Shown here in pieces: positions 27,576 to 36,274 of a stretch of 64,000 nt of DNA (its first letter is position 1; every line of letters begins with the position of its first letter). The stretch is from assembly GCA_003259005.1 (NCBI GenBank), contig QLII01000001.1, positions 4,666,501 through 4,730,500 on the forward strand. Reading direction: 5' to 3'. Source of the stretch: Spirosoma telluris (GTDB lineage: Bacteria > Bacteroidota > Bacteroidia > Cytophagales > Spirosomataceae). Below the pieces are notes generated by a model. That model saw only the letters and a program-made list of their open reading frames with translations, did no database searches and was not told where the DNA came from. A program made the translations under genes and the position numbers.

Positions 27576-29752
27576 TCAGGTCGTTAATGGACTTTTTTTT
27601 TCAGCCCTAATCTTTTCAATTACCTCAATGAATCGATTCGCTACCAGTTGGAACCCTTCGTTGGTCGGGTGGATTTCATCGAACCAACTCGTTCGGTTCA
27701 CCACGTTTCGGACATTGATGTACGATATATGATCGGCAAACTGGGCAACCACCTTTTGCAGCCGTTCGTTAAACGCATCCATAATAAAATGAATGCACTG
27801 CTCCCGTTCGGTTTGGGGCTGGATGTTCTTTTTTATCAAATACTGCCCCAGCCAGCTTGATTTCCCTTTGTTGATAGGGTCATTGGTATCTAAAGGAATC
27901 ACATAATCGTAGCTGTGAACCAGGATATGCAGATCAGGATAGCGGTCGAGTAATTGCGTAAACATATCCCCATAAAACCCTTCCAGATCGTCAAGCTTTT
28001 TGGTTAAGCCCGCATTGAAGTATTTCTGAAACGTAGTATCATTTGGGTCGGGGGTATCCCGCAGAAACCCTTCAAACTGTTTCCCTAAAATATCGTTCCC
28101 TCCTCCGCTCACCAAAAAGAAGTCAACTTTTTCTTCCTCAATGGCATCCAGATACTCCCGTTTTTTCAGGTAGTTCTCCAGTGTATCCCCGGCCTCGGCA
28201 AAACTACGGATGGCGTAGAGTTTATACAGATGGTCGATGGTATCCTCTACCAGAATCGGGTACTGAAACCACGAGTCGCCTTCGGCCACAATCCGGAGTC
28301 GGTTAGGATCTTTTTTGAGATTCCGATACCGTTTGCGTCGCTGCGCGGATTCAATCTGATTGCCCAGAAACAGTTTGATGTCATCAATAATAGTCTTCTC
28401 TCCTTCCGGCACCTTTAGCCCTTTTTTGATCGCTGGCTTGAGGTCCCAAATCGTTGGCTGGCCGGTCTTATCCATATTAACTTCACAATAGAGGCCAGCC
28501 GCGAAATAGGCCGTTTCGTCCCATTCCAACAGCGTTTGGAGCCTTTCGGCTAGAAGCTGGTTGTAGACAGGGTTCTTGAAAACCAGATGCAGAGTTTGGG
28601 TTATCCATCCCGAGAAACGCACACCCGTTTCCAGCCCTCTTGTCTCCTCAGTATCCAGTCCCTTATCCAGGCCTCTATCTTTATCATCAGCAGTAAGCGG
28701 TTGGGGTAATTCTTCCAGAATGAGCGCTTCGGCATCAAACTCGGTGGTACTGACGATGAATTTTATGGCCTCCTGGGTTTCTGGCCAATTATAATCCTGC
28801 TCTACCTTGCCTAATTTCAGATTGATACGATCCTGACCATTTGGGCCTAGAAAAACGGATTTTCCGGCTTCTAACTTCTGCACCAGATGGGGCAAGAATT
28901 TGAGATAGCACTGAAACTCCTTGCTCAGATAAGCCGCACACACATACAAATCCTGGGGAGTGGTGTTGGTAATTTTAATCTGGATCGTACCTCGCCAAGC
29001 CTGATTAACAAGCTCATAGGTAAGAGCCACTGTCCCGTTCGAGGCATCGATAGGCTCGGTCGTTCCATTGCCCATCACCCGCATCAGTTCTATCTTGAGG
29101 GCCTGTTCAGGGAAATTTTCGGGAATGATCTGATTCTGAAGGTTTTTGATAAAATGCCACCTGGAAATGTGCTGTAAGGTACCCAGCAGCTTCTGTTGGT
29201 TAGCCGCTGTAACAAAGGGCAACGGACGAATCAGGGGGCGGTAGGAGTCATTGGGGAGCGAGAGATAAGCCTCACCAGCGCGGATATGAACGGTGTAATC
29301 GGCCTTTTGCGTACTACCGTTATCATTCTCAGCCTTCCCATGTTTGCCCGCAGGGGCCGCTTCGCCACCAAAGGAAAAACTACCTTTTGCCGATGCCTGC
29401 AACGAAGCCATCACCTCCTCCGTCTCTTTCGGATTACCGTCATGGTTTTGCACTTCAACAATAAGTTCCTGCGCCATTAAGCCGGATACGATGGCTTTGT
29501 AAATCGTTTGGGTGTCGAGCGATCCGGTGTTGGCCAAAACCGTATAATCGACAAAGACACCTCCCTGTTTAATCGTAACGGGAAAGGTTTTGGTCGCGTC
29601 CTGCGGATCAACAAGCGTGATTGCCGTCGTGGTATCGACGCCGTGAATGGCACCTACATTCAACTGCCAACCGGCGTTGGCGTTGGCGTTAAAAACCGCT
29701 TCCGAAATGGTTTGCTGAGGAGCAATGGGTTGGTTGAAAACGCCCCCACTTA
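27576..29752 (-). CDS. SGNH/GDSL-type hydrolase with caspase-linked central module
   Basis: The listed ATG is at 29663, but the frame continues upstream with ALSGGVFNQPIAPQQTISEA directly abutting the caspase end. Residues up to about 390 match the module behind the first caspase (FNANANAGWQLNVG; IKFIVSTTEFDAEAL). The rest is an SGNH hydrolase: block I VAEGDSWFQYP, block III LVSGGGNDILG, and FDEIHPTNEGFQLVANRF with the Asp-His pair. Family members are esterases or lipases. One added A at the A5 run (plus-strand T5, 29757-29761) joins it to the caspase frame, LSLKKALSGG. The downstream CHAT frame follows after the A9 run. Confidence 0.75.
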
Positions 29753-31579
29753 ATGCTTTTTCAGGCTCAACGGGGCGTATATACGCGGAGTTTGCTCGTA
29801 GCCCACCCGCATGTACTGCCGAATCCGACTACGGAGGGTGTTATACGACAGGTTGCCACCGGAATCAATGAGCGTTTTTAGCAGTGTTTTGGTAAAAATA
29901 CCTTCACCGGCCACCTCAAGCGCTGTTTGATCCGACTCGCAGGCAGCCATCTGGATATGCGCACCCTGGGGTAAAAAATCAACTGGTTTTCTGCCAGCGA
30001 TGGACGCTTCAGGAATTTTCTCACTGAACAGAAATTCAGACCAGCTACGGGCTGGAAAAGCTCCGCCACCAGGTCGCATGACCCGTCGTTCAGCAACATC
30101 CTTGCGCGTGGCCTCTACCAAAGCAATATTTCGCGTATTATCGCCCGAGTGGCAGCAATCAAAAATTGTAACAATATGTGCGCCCGTTTCTTGGTACAGC
30201 TCGTTAATCAGAAACCGTAACTCTTTGTCAGTCAACAAAAACTCGGAAGCCTTGGCGGTACTGCCATCATAACAAACCAGGCATTCGAGTTGGCCATCTG
30301 TCTCGTCCCAGATCGGGTCGGCCAGTTCCTGCGTTCCATGACCAGAATAGTAAAATAAGATGGTATCGTCTTTCGTAGCCTGGCTCAAATGGGTCCGAAA
30401 CCCCTCGATAACGCCTTTGCGGGTAGCCTGTCCGTCAATGAGTTTCCTGATTTTGCCAGTTGGCTTACCCGGCAAGGCAAGGTCAAAAGTTGTACGCTGG
30501 GTAAGGTATTTCTCGACCACACCCATATCATGTACGCACCCATGTAGCGGATTAACCGTGGCATAGTTATCAATTCCCACTAAAAGGGCGTATAGATTCC
30601 GGGGAGCTTCCGCTTTTTTTTCATCGACAGGCTGTTCGTCAAAATCATTGGGGTTATAGCCTTCATTATCCGTCGTTTCCCCTTCGGCCTCAAGCAGGTT
30701 TCGAGTTTGGGGGAATAAGGCTTCTATAGCTTCTTCCGATGTCAGTTCACGGGGAACCATGTGCCGGTTTTGCGGAGTGGTCGGAACATAGTGAGCAGCC
30801 TGTACCCCGTTGATTACTGTAGCCCAGTCAAAAGCGGGCCCGATGTCCCATTTTCCGCTTGAGCGATAGTTAATATGGGAGACAATGCCCTTGAATGCAA
30901 GGACATCGGTCGTTGTTTGAAACCGTTTCGGTTCGGGTAGAAACTGGCGCGGAATCGTAAACTTACTGGTTAGGTAACGCAACAGAATAATCAGGCTATC
31001 ATATTGCGCCGGGGTGTAGGTGGGATAAAAGGACTGGTCCCGAAACGGCGTCGCCATTTTTTGATAAGCGGCCGTATTGGTTTGAGAGCAGTACAAATCA
31101 ACTGGTCCAATTTTTCCGGTATTTGGGTCTTTCAGACGGGAATAGATCGTTTCCAGATTACCGTCGCGAGGCACCAGAAAGCCATAATTAGAGATTTCAA
31201 TCCCAATGGTTGCTTTATCCTGTGGATTCCCGGTACCTTTTTGATTGCCAACCCCTTCTCCTAAATGGCCCGACCAGAATTTGGGCGAAAAGAGTTGGTA
31301 AATCGTTCCGTCTCTGGCAATCACAAACGCAACAGATACATGCCTGTCCTGCTGAGTGAGACTTTGCATATCTGAACGAAGGTTTCCTGCTGTGAAATGA
31401 AGGACAATGCGTTGCTTGGGATGCTCTACTGCGTGATAATAATTGGTACGATGTGGTGTAAACACTTTCCCTTGTAGGGTAAGATTTTCATTCGGCACAG
31501 GCAGGCTAAAAGGAGTTAACAGCGATGAGGCTTCCTGTCGGAAACCAGCTTCTAGTTGGGGCAGGCTTTCGAAACGCAT
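29750..31579 (-). CDS. N-acetylmuramoyl-L-alanine amidase domain fused to a caspase-family protease
   Basis: Frame of 609 aa starting MRFESLPQLEAGF, without a signal peptide. Residues about 40-265 are an amidase_2/PGRP domain: VLHFTAGN (zinc ligand His61), IGIEISNYG (Glu128), VSHINYR (His235) and KWDIGPAFDW (Asp245). The enzyme type cuts the amide bond between muramic acid and the peptide. Residues 328-600 are a caspase: YALLVGIDNYATVNPLHGC, His414 in YYSGHGTQE, Cys475/476 in FDCCHSGD. An acidic linker joins them. It is the N-terminal part of what I infer to be one 1747-aa protein ending at 26338. The amidase/caspase fusion is read directly from one frame. Confidence 0.85.
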   Translation of the reverse strand: MRFESLPQLEAGFRQEASSLLTPFSLPVPNENLTLQGKVFTPHRTNYYHAVEHPKQRIVLHFTAGNLRSDMQSLTQQDRHVSVAFVIARDGTIYQLFSPKFWSGHLGEGVGNQKGTGNPQDKATIGIEISNYGFLVPRDGNLETIYSRLKDPNTGKIGPVDLYCSQTNTAAYQKMATPFRDQSFYPTYTPAQYDSLIILLRYLTSKFTIPRQFLPEPKRFQTTTDVLAFKGIVSHINYRSSGKWDIGPAFDWATVINGVQAAHYVPTTPQNRHMVPRELTSEEAIEALFPQTRNLLEAEGETTDNEGYNPNDFDEQPVDEKKAEAPRNLYALLVGIDNYATVNPLHGCVHDMGVVEKYLTQRTTFDLALPGKPTGKIRKLIDGQATRKGVIEGFRTHLSQATKDDTILFYYSGHGTQELADPIWDETDGQLECLVCYDGSTAKASEFLLTDKELRFLINELYQETGAHIVTIFDCCHSGDNTRNIALVEATRKDVAERRVMRPGGGAFPARSWSEFLFSEKIPEASIAGRKPVDFLPQGAHIQMAACESDQTALEVAGEGIFTKTLLKTLIDSGGNLSYNTLRSRIRQYMRVGYEQTPRIYAPLSLKKH

Positions 31580-31872
31580 TAGTTTAGGAGGTCTATGTGG
31601 ATGAGTCTGATAATGAGGAGTAAGTATAGACTAATACCTAAAAAAAATGGCTAAATTTTGAGTTAACGGTAAAACACAAATCGGGCTACTTTTAGGCGTT
31701 TGTTAGCTGTCCTTATTTCGCTTGAAACGTATGTAGTTTTGGGGTTCAGGGCCAACTGATATGGTCGGCCTTAAACCCTTGAGCGCGCGAATCAACATCC
31801 ATAATAAGTTGGCTTTACAACTTATTGTGATAGCGGTATCCTTCACTCCATACGACGCAGGAAACTTTACTC
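31580..31872. other. Intergenic stretch upstream of the amidase-caspase gene
   Basis: No gene is seen. AATAAGTT...AACTTATT at about 31803-31828 forms a weak hairpin. The promoter of the minus-strand gene should be near 31600-31680, in an AT-rich stretch, but no clear motif was chosen. Confidence 0.3.
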
Positions 31873-31909
31873 AAAAAAAAATCCCAATTAGCAATTGCTA
31901 ACCGGGATT
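31873..31909 (-). terminator. Terminator of the 34-aa membrane protein gene
   Basis: On the minus strand AATCCC..TTAGC-loop-GCTAA..GGGATT is followed by nine Ts. It lies 26 bp after the stop of the small gene. Confidence 0.7.
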
Positions 31910-31934
31910 AAAAAAGGAAGGTATAAACAAAGGA

Positions 31935-32039
31935 TTAACCAAGCCTAAAAAGCCATATGAGTACTAGCCAAAGTGCAGTGACTACGATCGCAATCAAAAG
32001 TACCCACGGGCTAAGGTCAGGTAAATCCTTCAGTTTCAT
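31935..32039 (-). CDS. Small single-span membrane protein, 34 aa
   Basis: ATG at 32039. The start MKLKDLPDLSPWV is followed by one long hydrophobic segment, VLLIAIVVTALWLVLIWLF, and ends RLG. It is too short for usual gene finding, but it has a strong terminator directly after it and no other explanation for the conserved hydrophobicity. The family is unknown. Proteins like this often modulate a membrane complex or act as type I toxins. Confidence 0.5.
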   Translation of the reverse strand: MKLKDLPDLSPWVLLIAIVVTALWLVLIWLFRLG

Positions 32040-32350
32040 GTGTTCGTAAAACTAAAGAGTTGCCAAGAAAAAAGCGAAAAAATATGATCTAATGGCCTGA
32101 TAATTAGATAATTGTACCATTTAATCAAAATAATGCCACATCAAGTAGTTTATTTTAAATAATAGACTATTTCAATAGACTATTTCCAATCATTCAGTAA
32201 CTCACAAAAAATAGTATAGACTTTGATGAACTCTTCTTATCCTACTTCTTTATTTCGCAACAACCTTTGGTCACATGTTTGCCTAACTAGTTACACAACC
32301 AATCAGTCAATACCATCGAAGCTAAGCTAACCTGGGAAAACTAAAACAGT
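32040..32350. other. AT-rich intergenic stretch, nothing recognised
   Basis: No coding frame is supported. The stretch should include the promoter of the minus-strand 34-aa gene. Confidence 0.3.
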
Positions 32351-32384
32351 ACAGCCTCGCCAATAATGACGAGGCTGTTTTTGG
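32351..32384 (+). terminator. Hairpin ACAGCCTCG-loop-CGAGGCTGT with T run
   Basis: A perfect 9-bp stem (32351-32359 and 32370-32378) is followed by TTTTTGG. No protein gene ends just upstream on the plus strand, so an untranslated transcript may end here. Confidence 0.55.
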
Positions 32385-32403
32385 TTTAAATTGCAAGTAC
32401 ATC

Positions 32404-32502
32404 TATGGGTTAGATAGCAAATACATTATTAAGACGTAAGAATTGCCATATGGACACAAAAAATGTTGGCGCCAAGGGCACCAACATTTCATCTAACCCA
32501 TA
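32404..32502. repeat. Palindromic element 1 with inner hairpin
   Basis: Outer arms TATGGGTTAGAT (32404-32415) and exact complement (32491-32502). Inside are TGCCATATGGACACAA and a hairpin AATGTTGG-loop-CCAACATT. It matches the element at 33136-33246 in layout and parts of its sequence. Confidence 0.55.
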
Positions 32503-32772
32503 AGTGCCTACGACATATATGTGATAAGCGTAAGCAGAAACAAATTAGATATAAAAAATTAAAATGAGTAACATATTGATCGTATGGCCAACGGATAGTT
32601 AACAAAAAACACCCGTATTATGAGGTTCCATCGTCTTTTAAATTACCTTTTTCCGACCTGATCAACTGACTATAAGCTCATTACTATGCTGTAACTTAGA
32701 GCCAGTTTGAAAAGGTATTATTGCCCTTGCTGGTATACGATTATTTGCACGACAACCTATCTGTGATCTATA

Positions 32773-32982
32773 ATGACGATACGACCAGATTTTTCAAAAC
32801 TATCGTTCAGGCAACTTGACATTATGCGTTTACTAGCCCAGGGGTTAGATGATAACGACATTGGTACCCGTCTGGGACTATCAACAAGAACCATTGCTGG
32901 CCATAAACAGCTAATACTGGCTCGTTGGGGATTAAGCGACATGGCTGATTTAACGCGTATAGCTAAAGAGACGTTTTTATAG
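32773..32982 (+). CDS. LuxR-type helix-turn-helix protein, 69 aa, with in-frame hydrophobic tail after the stop
   Basis: The whole protein is a LuxR/GerE DNA-binding domain: LSFRQLDIMRLLAQGLDDND, then IGTRLGLSTRTIAGHKQLIL as the recognition helices. There is no receiver or ligand domain. After the TAG (32980-32982) the same frame continues for 24 codons to 33057, reading IYLVVILVAIVFWLFLKKR, a perfect membrane anchor with positive end. That tail may be a separate tiny protein with an unusual start (ATA), a read-through extension, or the result of a nonsense mutation. A terminator follows at 33078. Confidence 0.7.
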   Translation: MTIRPDFSKLSFRQLDIMRLLAQGLDDNDIGTRLGLSTRTIAGHKQLILARWGLSDMADLTRIAKETFL

Positions 32983-33077
32983 ATAAATACCATCTACCTG
33001 GTAGTTATACTGGTAGCAATAGTGTTTTGGTTGTTTCTTAAAAAGCGCACGAGATAAAATGTCAGGCATAAGGGAAA

Positions 33078-33117
33078 ATGAGAAAAGCCCCTTCCTTACG
33101 GCTGGGGCTTTTCTCAT
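33078..33117. terminator. Terminator after the LuxR-type gene
   Basis: Perfect 14-bp arms ATGAGAAAAGCCCC (33078-33091) and complement (33104-33117), 12-base loop. It ends the transcript after the hydrophobic tail. Confidence 0.7.
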
Positions 33118-33135
33118 AGGTTGGTTAACTATTCT

Positions 33136-33246
33136 TATGGATTAGACTAAAGTATCTAATTCTTAGATAACAAATCTGCCATATGGTCACAATAAAAAGC
33201 ACTGATTTCGATAAAATCAGTGCTTTTTTGTTTAAATCTAACCGTA
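33136..33246. repeat. Palindromic element 2 with inner hairpin
   Basis: TATGGATTAGAC at the left and ATCTAACCGTA at the right form imperfect arms. Inside are CTGCCATATGGTCACAA and the hairpin AAAAAGCACTGATTT-loop-AAATCAGTGCTTTTT, which can also terminate the minus-strand or plus-strand transcript. Related to 32404-32502. Confidence 0.55.
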
Positions 33247-33297
33247 TCAGCTCAATTGCGTTCGGGCCACACCGAAAGATGAGCAAGTGCAGGATAC

Positions 33298-35754
33298 TTA
33301 ATTGCTAAAGTCTACATCCGGCCGCTCCATTTTACGCTGGCTGCGTTTGGCGGTATCGCTACCCAATGGCAACTGTATCGACAACTTATAGAACCGTACT
33401 TCCCGACGATTCATCGACACCTGGTAGGCACCTGGCTGATCGTAAATGCTGATAAATCGACGAGAGTTGAACAGATCATTGACCGTGAAGGCGACACTCG
33501 CCCTGTTTTGCCAGAAGCCTTTTCGAACCGCAAAGTCAACGCCCCGTACTGCCTGCCGATAGCCCTGCAACGACGGAGCTTTGCCATCATTTGTGCCCGT
33601 TAGCTGCGCCGAGATATTGGCTGGGAAGCGATAAGTCAGGTTCAACTTGGCGTTATAGGATACCAGTTGATTTTGCAGATTAACTGATTGCAGGATCACG
33701 TTGAACACGTTCAGGTTGGCTACTGCGCTTAGGTTTGGGCCGATGTTAAATTTCAGGGTATTGTCGAAACCGTAGCGGATGTCGGCTTTCACATTGATGA
33801 ATGTCGTTACTAAAACCGACGAGTCGGTTGCCGAAGGCTGGGTGAAGGGCTTGATCGTGTGATCTTCGTAGATGTAATAGCCTGAGGCCAGCCAGTTTAC
33901 ACCACCCCAACTCTTGTTATAATTGATCTCGGCAGTGTTGACAAATTCGGGCCGTACAGCTGGGTTACCAATCGTAATGTTCTGGCGGTCATTAGCCTGG
34001 ATGCCAATGAACAGATGTCGAAAGTTAGGCCGCCCTACTTTTCGACTCAGGCTAATACCGATTTCATCCGTCTCATTCAGCTTTTTGGAGAGGGCAAACG
34101 AGGGAAAGAAAGACTGAAACAGATTCTGCCCGCTGGCCGATGGGTAATTATAGCCAAAAGTCGTTGTATCGAGTCGGGAGGTACCATGCAAACTCGACTG
34201 TTCTAAACGCAAACCAGCTTGTAGACTGATATTATGACGAAACTGACGCGTGTATAGCACATAGATAGCGTTCACGGCTTCGGCAATCCGGGCATCCTGC
34301 GAGTAGCTACGCAGCAGTGTATATTGCTGCGTGTCGTTATCCAGTCTGTTAAAGAAATATTGCTGATCCCGGATGTACGTGTAACTGCGTAGCCCCATTT
34401 CGAGCTTCGCAGAATCACCCAGCGGGTGGGTATAATCGAGTTGGGCAATCACCTGATCGCCGTTGGTGCGCCCCGTAATTTTGTCCCGCTCGGGAAAGCC
34501 TGCCTGTGTAACTCCAGCTTCGTTCAGGGAGGTGGTGAGCCAGTCGGCTGCGTTGGACAGGTGGTTGCGGCTGTAGGAAGTAACAAGACTCAGCTCCTGA
34601 CCTTTACGGGCAAACTGGTGCTTCCAGTCAAATTCAAGCCCGATGTTGGTAAATGCATTGTGTGGTACCGTCGTTCGGTTACCTGAACTGGTGACGGTCT
34701 GGCTTAGATTCCGATAATCGTAGGGTTGCGAACTTACCGTATTGAAGGCACCGCCCACAACCGTACCCGCCAGGGATAAAACATTCCGGTCATTAAGCCT
34801 ATAGTCAGCAGCAATGCGTCCGCTTTGGAAGGTATTGTTGAGGCTTATATCGGTATTCTGGTTAAAGTAATTCAGCGGACTTCCATCGACCTTGCGATTC
34901 GTTCTGTAAACATAGCCCGTTACCGGATTTTTGGTAGCGTTGACCGAGTAAAAGCTCGTCAGGTTCCACTTACCCCGGCGCCAGTCCAGATTGAGCGTCC
35001 CATCGAACCGCGAATTATTGCCAATACCCGCACTGATAATCCCGTTATAGCCCGGCAATCTGTTTTTCTTCAGCACCAGATTAACAATTCCTCCTGATGT
35101 AGAGGCATCATAACGAGCCGACGGATTGGAAATTACTTCAACCGATTCAATCTGATTGGCTGGAATCTGGGACAAGGTCAACTGGGTAGGCTTGCCATTC
35201 ACGTAAATGGTCGTCGCCATGTTACGAAGGCTGGGATTACCGCTTTCATCGAGGGTGATGGACGGGACGTTTTTCAAAACGTTTTCGGCGGTACCGCCAA
35301 TGGTAGTGAGGTTTTTAGCGACGTTGAACGTCCGCTTCTCCATCGTCATGGAAATGGCTCCTTTCTCACCCGTCACCTGCACTTCTTTGAGCATACTGGC
35401 GTCAGGTTTCAAGGCAATCGTGCCTACATCTGCCTGCTTCTGATCAAGTTGAATTCGTTGATCGATGGTCTGGTAGCCAACAAACGTAACCCGCATACGC
35501 AACGAACCGGCTGGCAGATTCGCTACAACAAATACCCCCTGGTCGTTGGTCTGACTACCCGTAAGCAGGCTATCTTTTCCGCTTGTCTGGGTAAAAACGG
35601 CTACCGATGCAAAGGGTAAGGGTTGCTTCGTAGTGGCATCAATCACTTTCCCCGTTAGTCGGTTGTCATTGGTTAAGGTGGTCTGTTGGCCAAAACCAGA
35701 AATAGGCTCTAAAAGACTCAATAAAAGGAAAATAACCCGAAAAGTTGGCTTCAT
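33298..35754 (-). CDS. TonB-dependent receptor-like outer membrane beta-barrel protein
   Basis: Protein of 818 aa. Signal peptide MKPTFRVIFLLLSLLEPISG is followed by a carboxypeptidase-regulatory-like domain (LTGKVIDATTKQPLPFASVA) at residues 30-115. Then comes a plug domain with IYVNGKPTQLTLSQIPANQI and NPSARYDASTSGGIVNLVLK. The remaining 550 residues alternate as a beta-barrel and end in RFYKLSIQLPLGSD plus a charged tail. It fits the outer-membrane-protein barrel group that lacks a partner SusD; none is found beside it. The substrate is unknown. It stands alone, 544 bp from the next minus-strand gene. Confidence 0.85.
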   Translation of the reverse strand: MKPTFRVIFLLLSLLEPISGFGQQTTLTNDNRLTGKVIDATTKQPLPFASVAVFTQTSGKDSLLTGSQTNDQGVFVVANLPAGSLRMRVTFVGYQTIDQRIQLDQKQADVGTIALKPDASMLKEVQVTGEKGAISMTMEKRTFNVAKNLTTIGGTAENVLKNVPSITLDESGNPSLRNMATTIYVNGKPTQLTLSQIPANQIESVEVISNPSARYDASTSGGIVNLVLKKNRLPGYNGIISAGIGNNSRFDGTLNLDWRRGKWNLTSFYSVNATKNPVTGYVYRTNRKVDGSPLNYFNQNTDISLNNTFQSGRIAADYRLNDRNVLSLAGTVVGGAFNTVSSQPYDYRNLSQTVTSSGNRTTVPHNAFTNIGLEFDWKHQFARKGQELSLVTSYSRNHLSNAADWLTTSLNEAGVTQAGFPERDKITGRTNGDQVIAQLDYTHPLGDSAKLEMGLRSYTYIRDQQYFFNRLDNDTQQYTLLRSYSQDARIAEAVNAIYVLYTRQFRHNISLQAGLRLEQSSLHGTSRLDTTTFGYNYPSASGQNLFQSFFPSFALSKKLNETDEIGISLSRKVGRPNFRHLFIGIQANDRQNITIGNPAVRPEFVNTAEINYNKSWGGVNWLASGYYIYEDHTIKPFTQPSATDSSVLVTTFINVKADIRYGFDNTLKFNIGPNLSAVANLNVFNVILQSVNLQNQLVSYNAKLNLTYRFPANISAQLTGTNDGKAPSLQGYRQAVRGVDFAVRKGFWQNRASVAFTVNDLFNSRRFISIYDQPGAYQVSMNRREVRFYKLSIQLPLGSDTAKRSQRKMERPDVDFSN

Positions 35755-36015
35755 AATGGGAGCAAAAGTGCTGACGAATATTGAAGCAAATTTGAAGTTT
35801 ACACCGATTTGAGCCGCTTCTATAAACTATACAACTTATCCCATGATTCCTTATAGATATATGGTATTTCCACTAGTAATCCGACTTGTACTGTATAGGG
35901 AAAATTACAGTTAACGTCAACCTATCTTCAGATTTACCGTTTTAGTTTGTGCTGTCAAGTTGCCCATGTAGGCTAACGATCAGACTACATCAAGATTAAA
36001 TTGCAGCAAAAAAGG
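35755..36015. other. Intergenic stretch upstream of the receptor gene
   Basis: No gene is seen. The receptor promoter should lie near 35780-35830. The remainder of the gap to 36274 is filled by the palindromes listed next. Confidence 0.3.
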
Positions 36016-36052
36016 CACCCTACCAACGGTTAAATTAACCGTTGATAGGGTG
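36016..36052. terminator. Strong hairpin, bidirectional terminator-like
   Basis: CACCCTA.CAACGGTT and its complement around AAATT, flanked by an A run on one side and TATT on the other. No gene ends directly at it on the plus strand. Confidence 0.5.
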
Positions 36053-36097
36053 TATTAAGGCTAGCCAATAAGAGTACCTGGGTATTTTTCAGTTCTT

Positions 36098-36212
36098 AAC
36101 GTGAATTCGGAATTAGATGGATTAATTTTCAGTGGATTAAGTGCTGTAGGCACAAGATGTTTGTAGCAGAAGTTGGTTCGCTACACGATCTGGCTAATGC
36201 CGAATTCACGTT
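36098..36212. repeat. MITE-like inverted-repeat element, 115 bp
   Basis: Terminal 19-bp arms AACGTGAATTCGGAATTAG (36098-36116) and complement (36194-36212) with a single mismatch enclose about 77 bp with no frame. Confidence 0.5.
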
Positions 36213-36222
36213 TCATAAGTAT

Positions 36223-36256
36223 GTTGTCAGGTATAGTCATGACAATACCTGACAAC
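36223..36256. terminator. Hairpin after the isomerase gene
   Basis: Perfect 12-bp arms GTTGTCAGGTAT and complement lie 18 bp downstream of the minus-strand stop at 36275. Confidence 0.5.
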
Positions 36257-36269
36257 GAATGACCATTTA
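36240..36269. repeat. 30-bp repeat, copy 1 (beside a minus-strand stop)
   Basis: TGACAATACCTGACAACG plus AATGACCATTTA matches 47683-47712 at 28 of 30 positions. In both places it abuts or overlaps the 3' end of a minus-strand gene. Confidence 0.5.
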
Positions 36270-36274
36270 TTTAC

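Noticed and set aside
27593..27601. Nine-A run as a programmed slippage site
   Set aside because: Possible, but with about fifteen other run losses in the window a missing base is the simpler explanation; kept only as an alternative.
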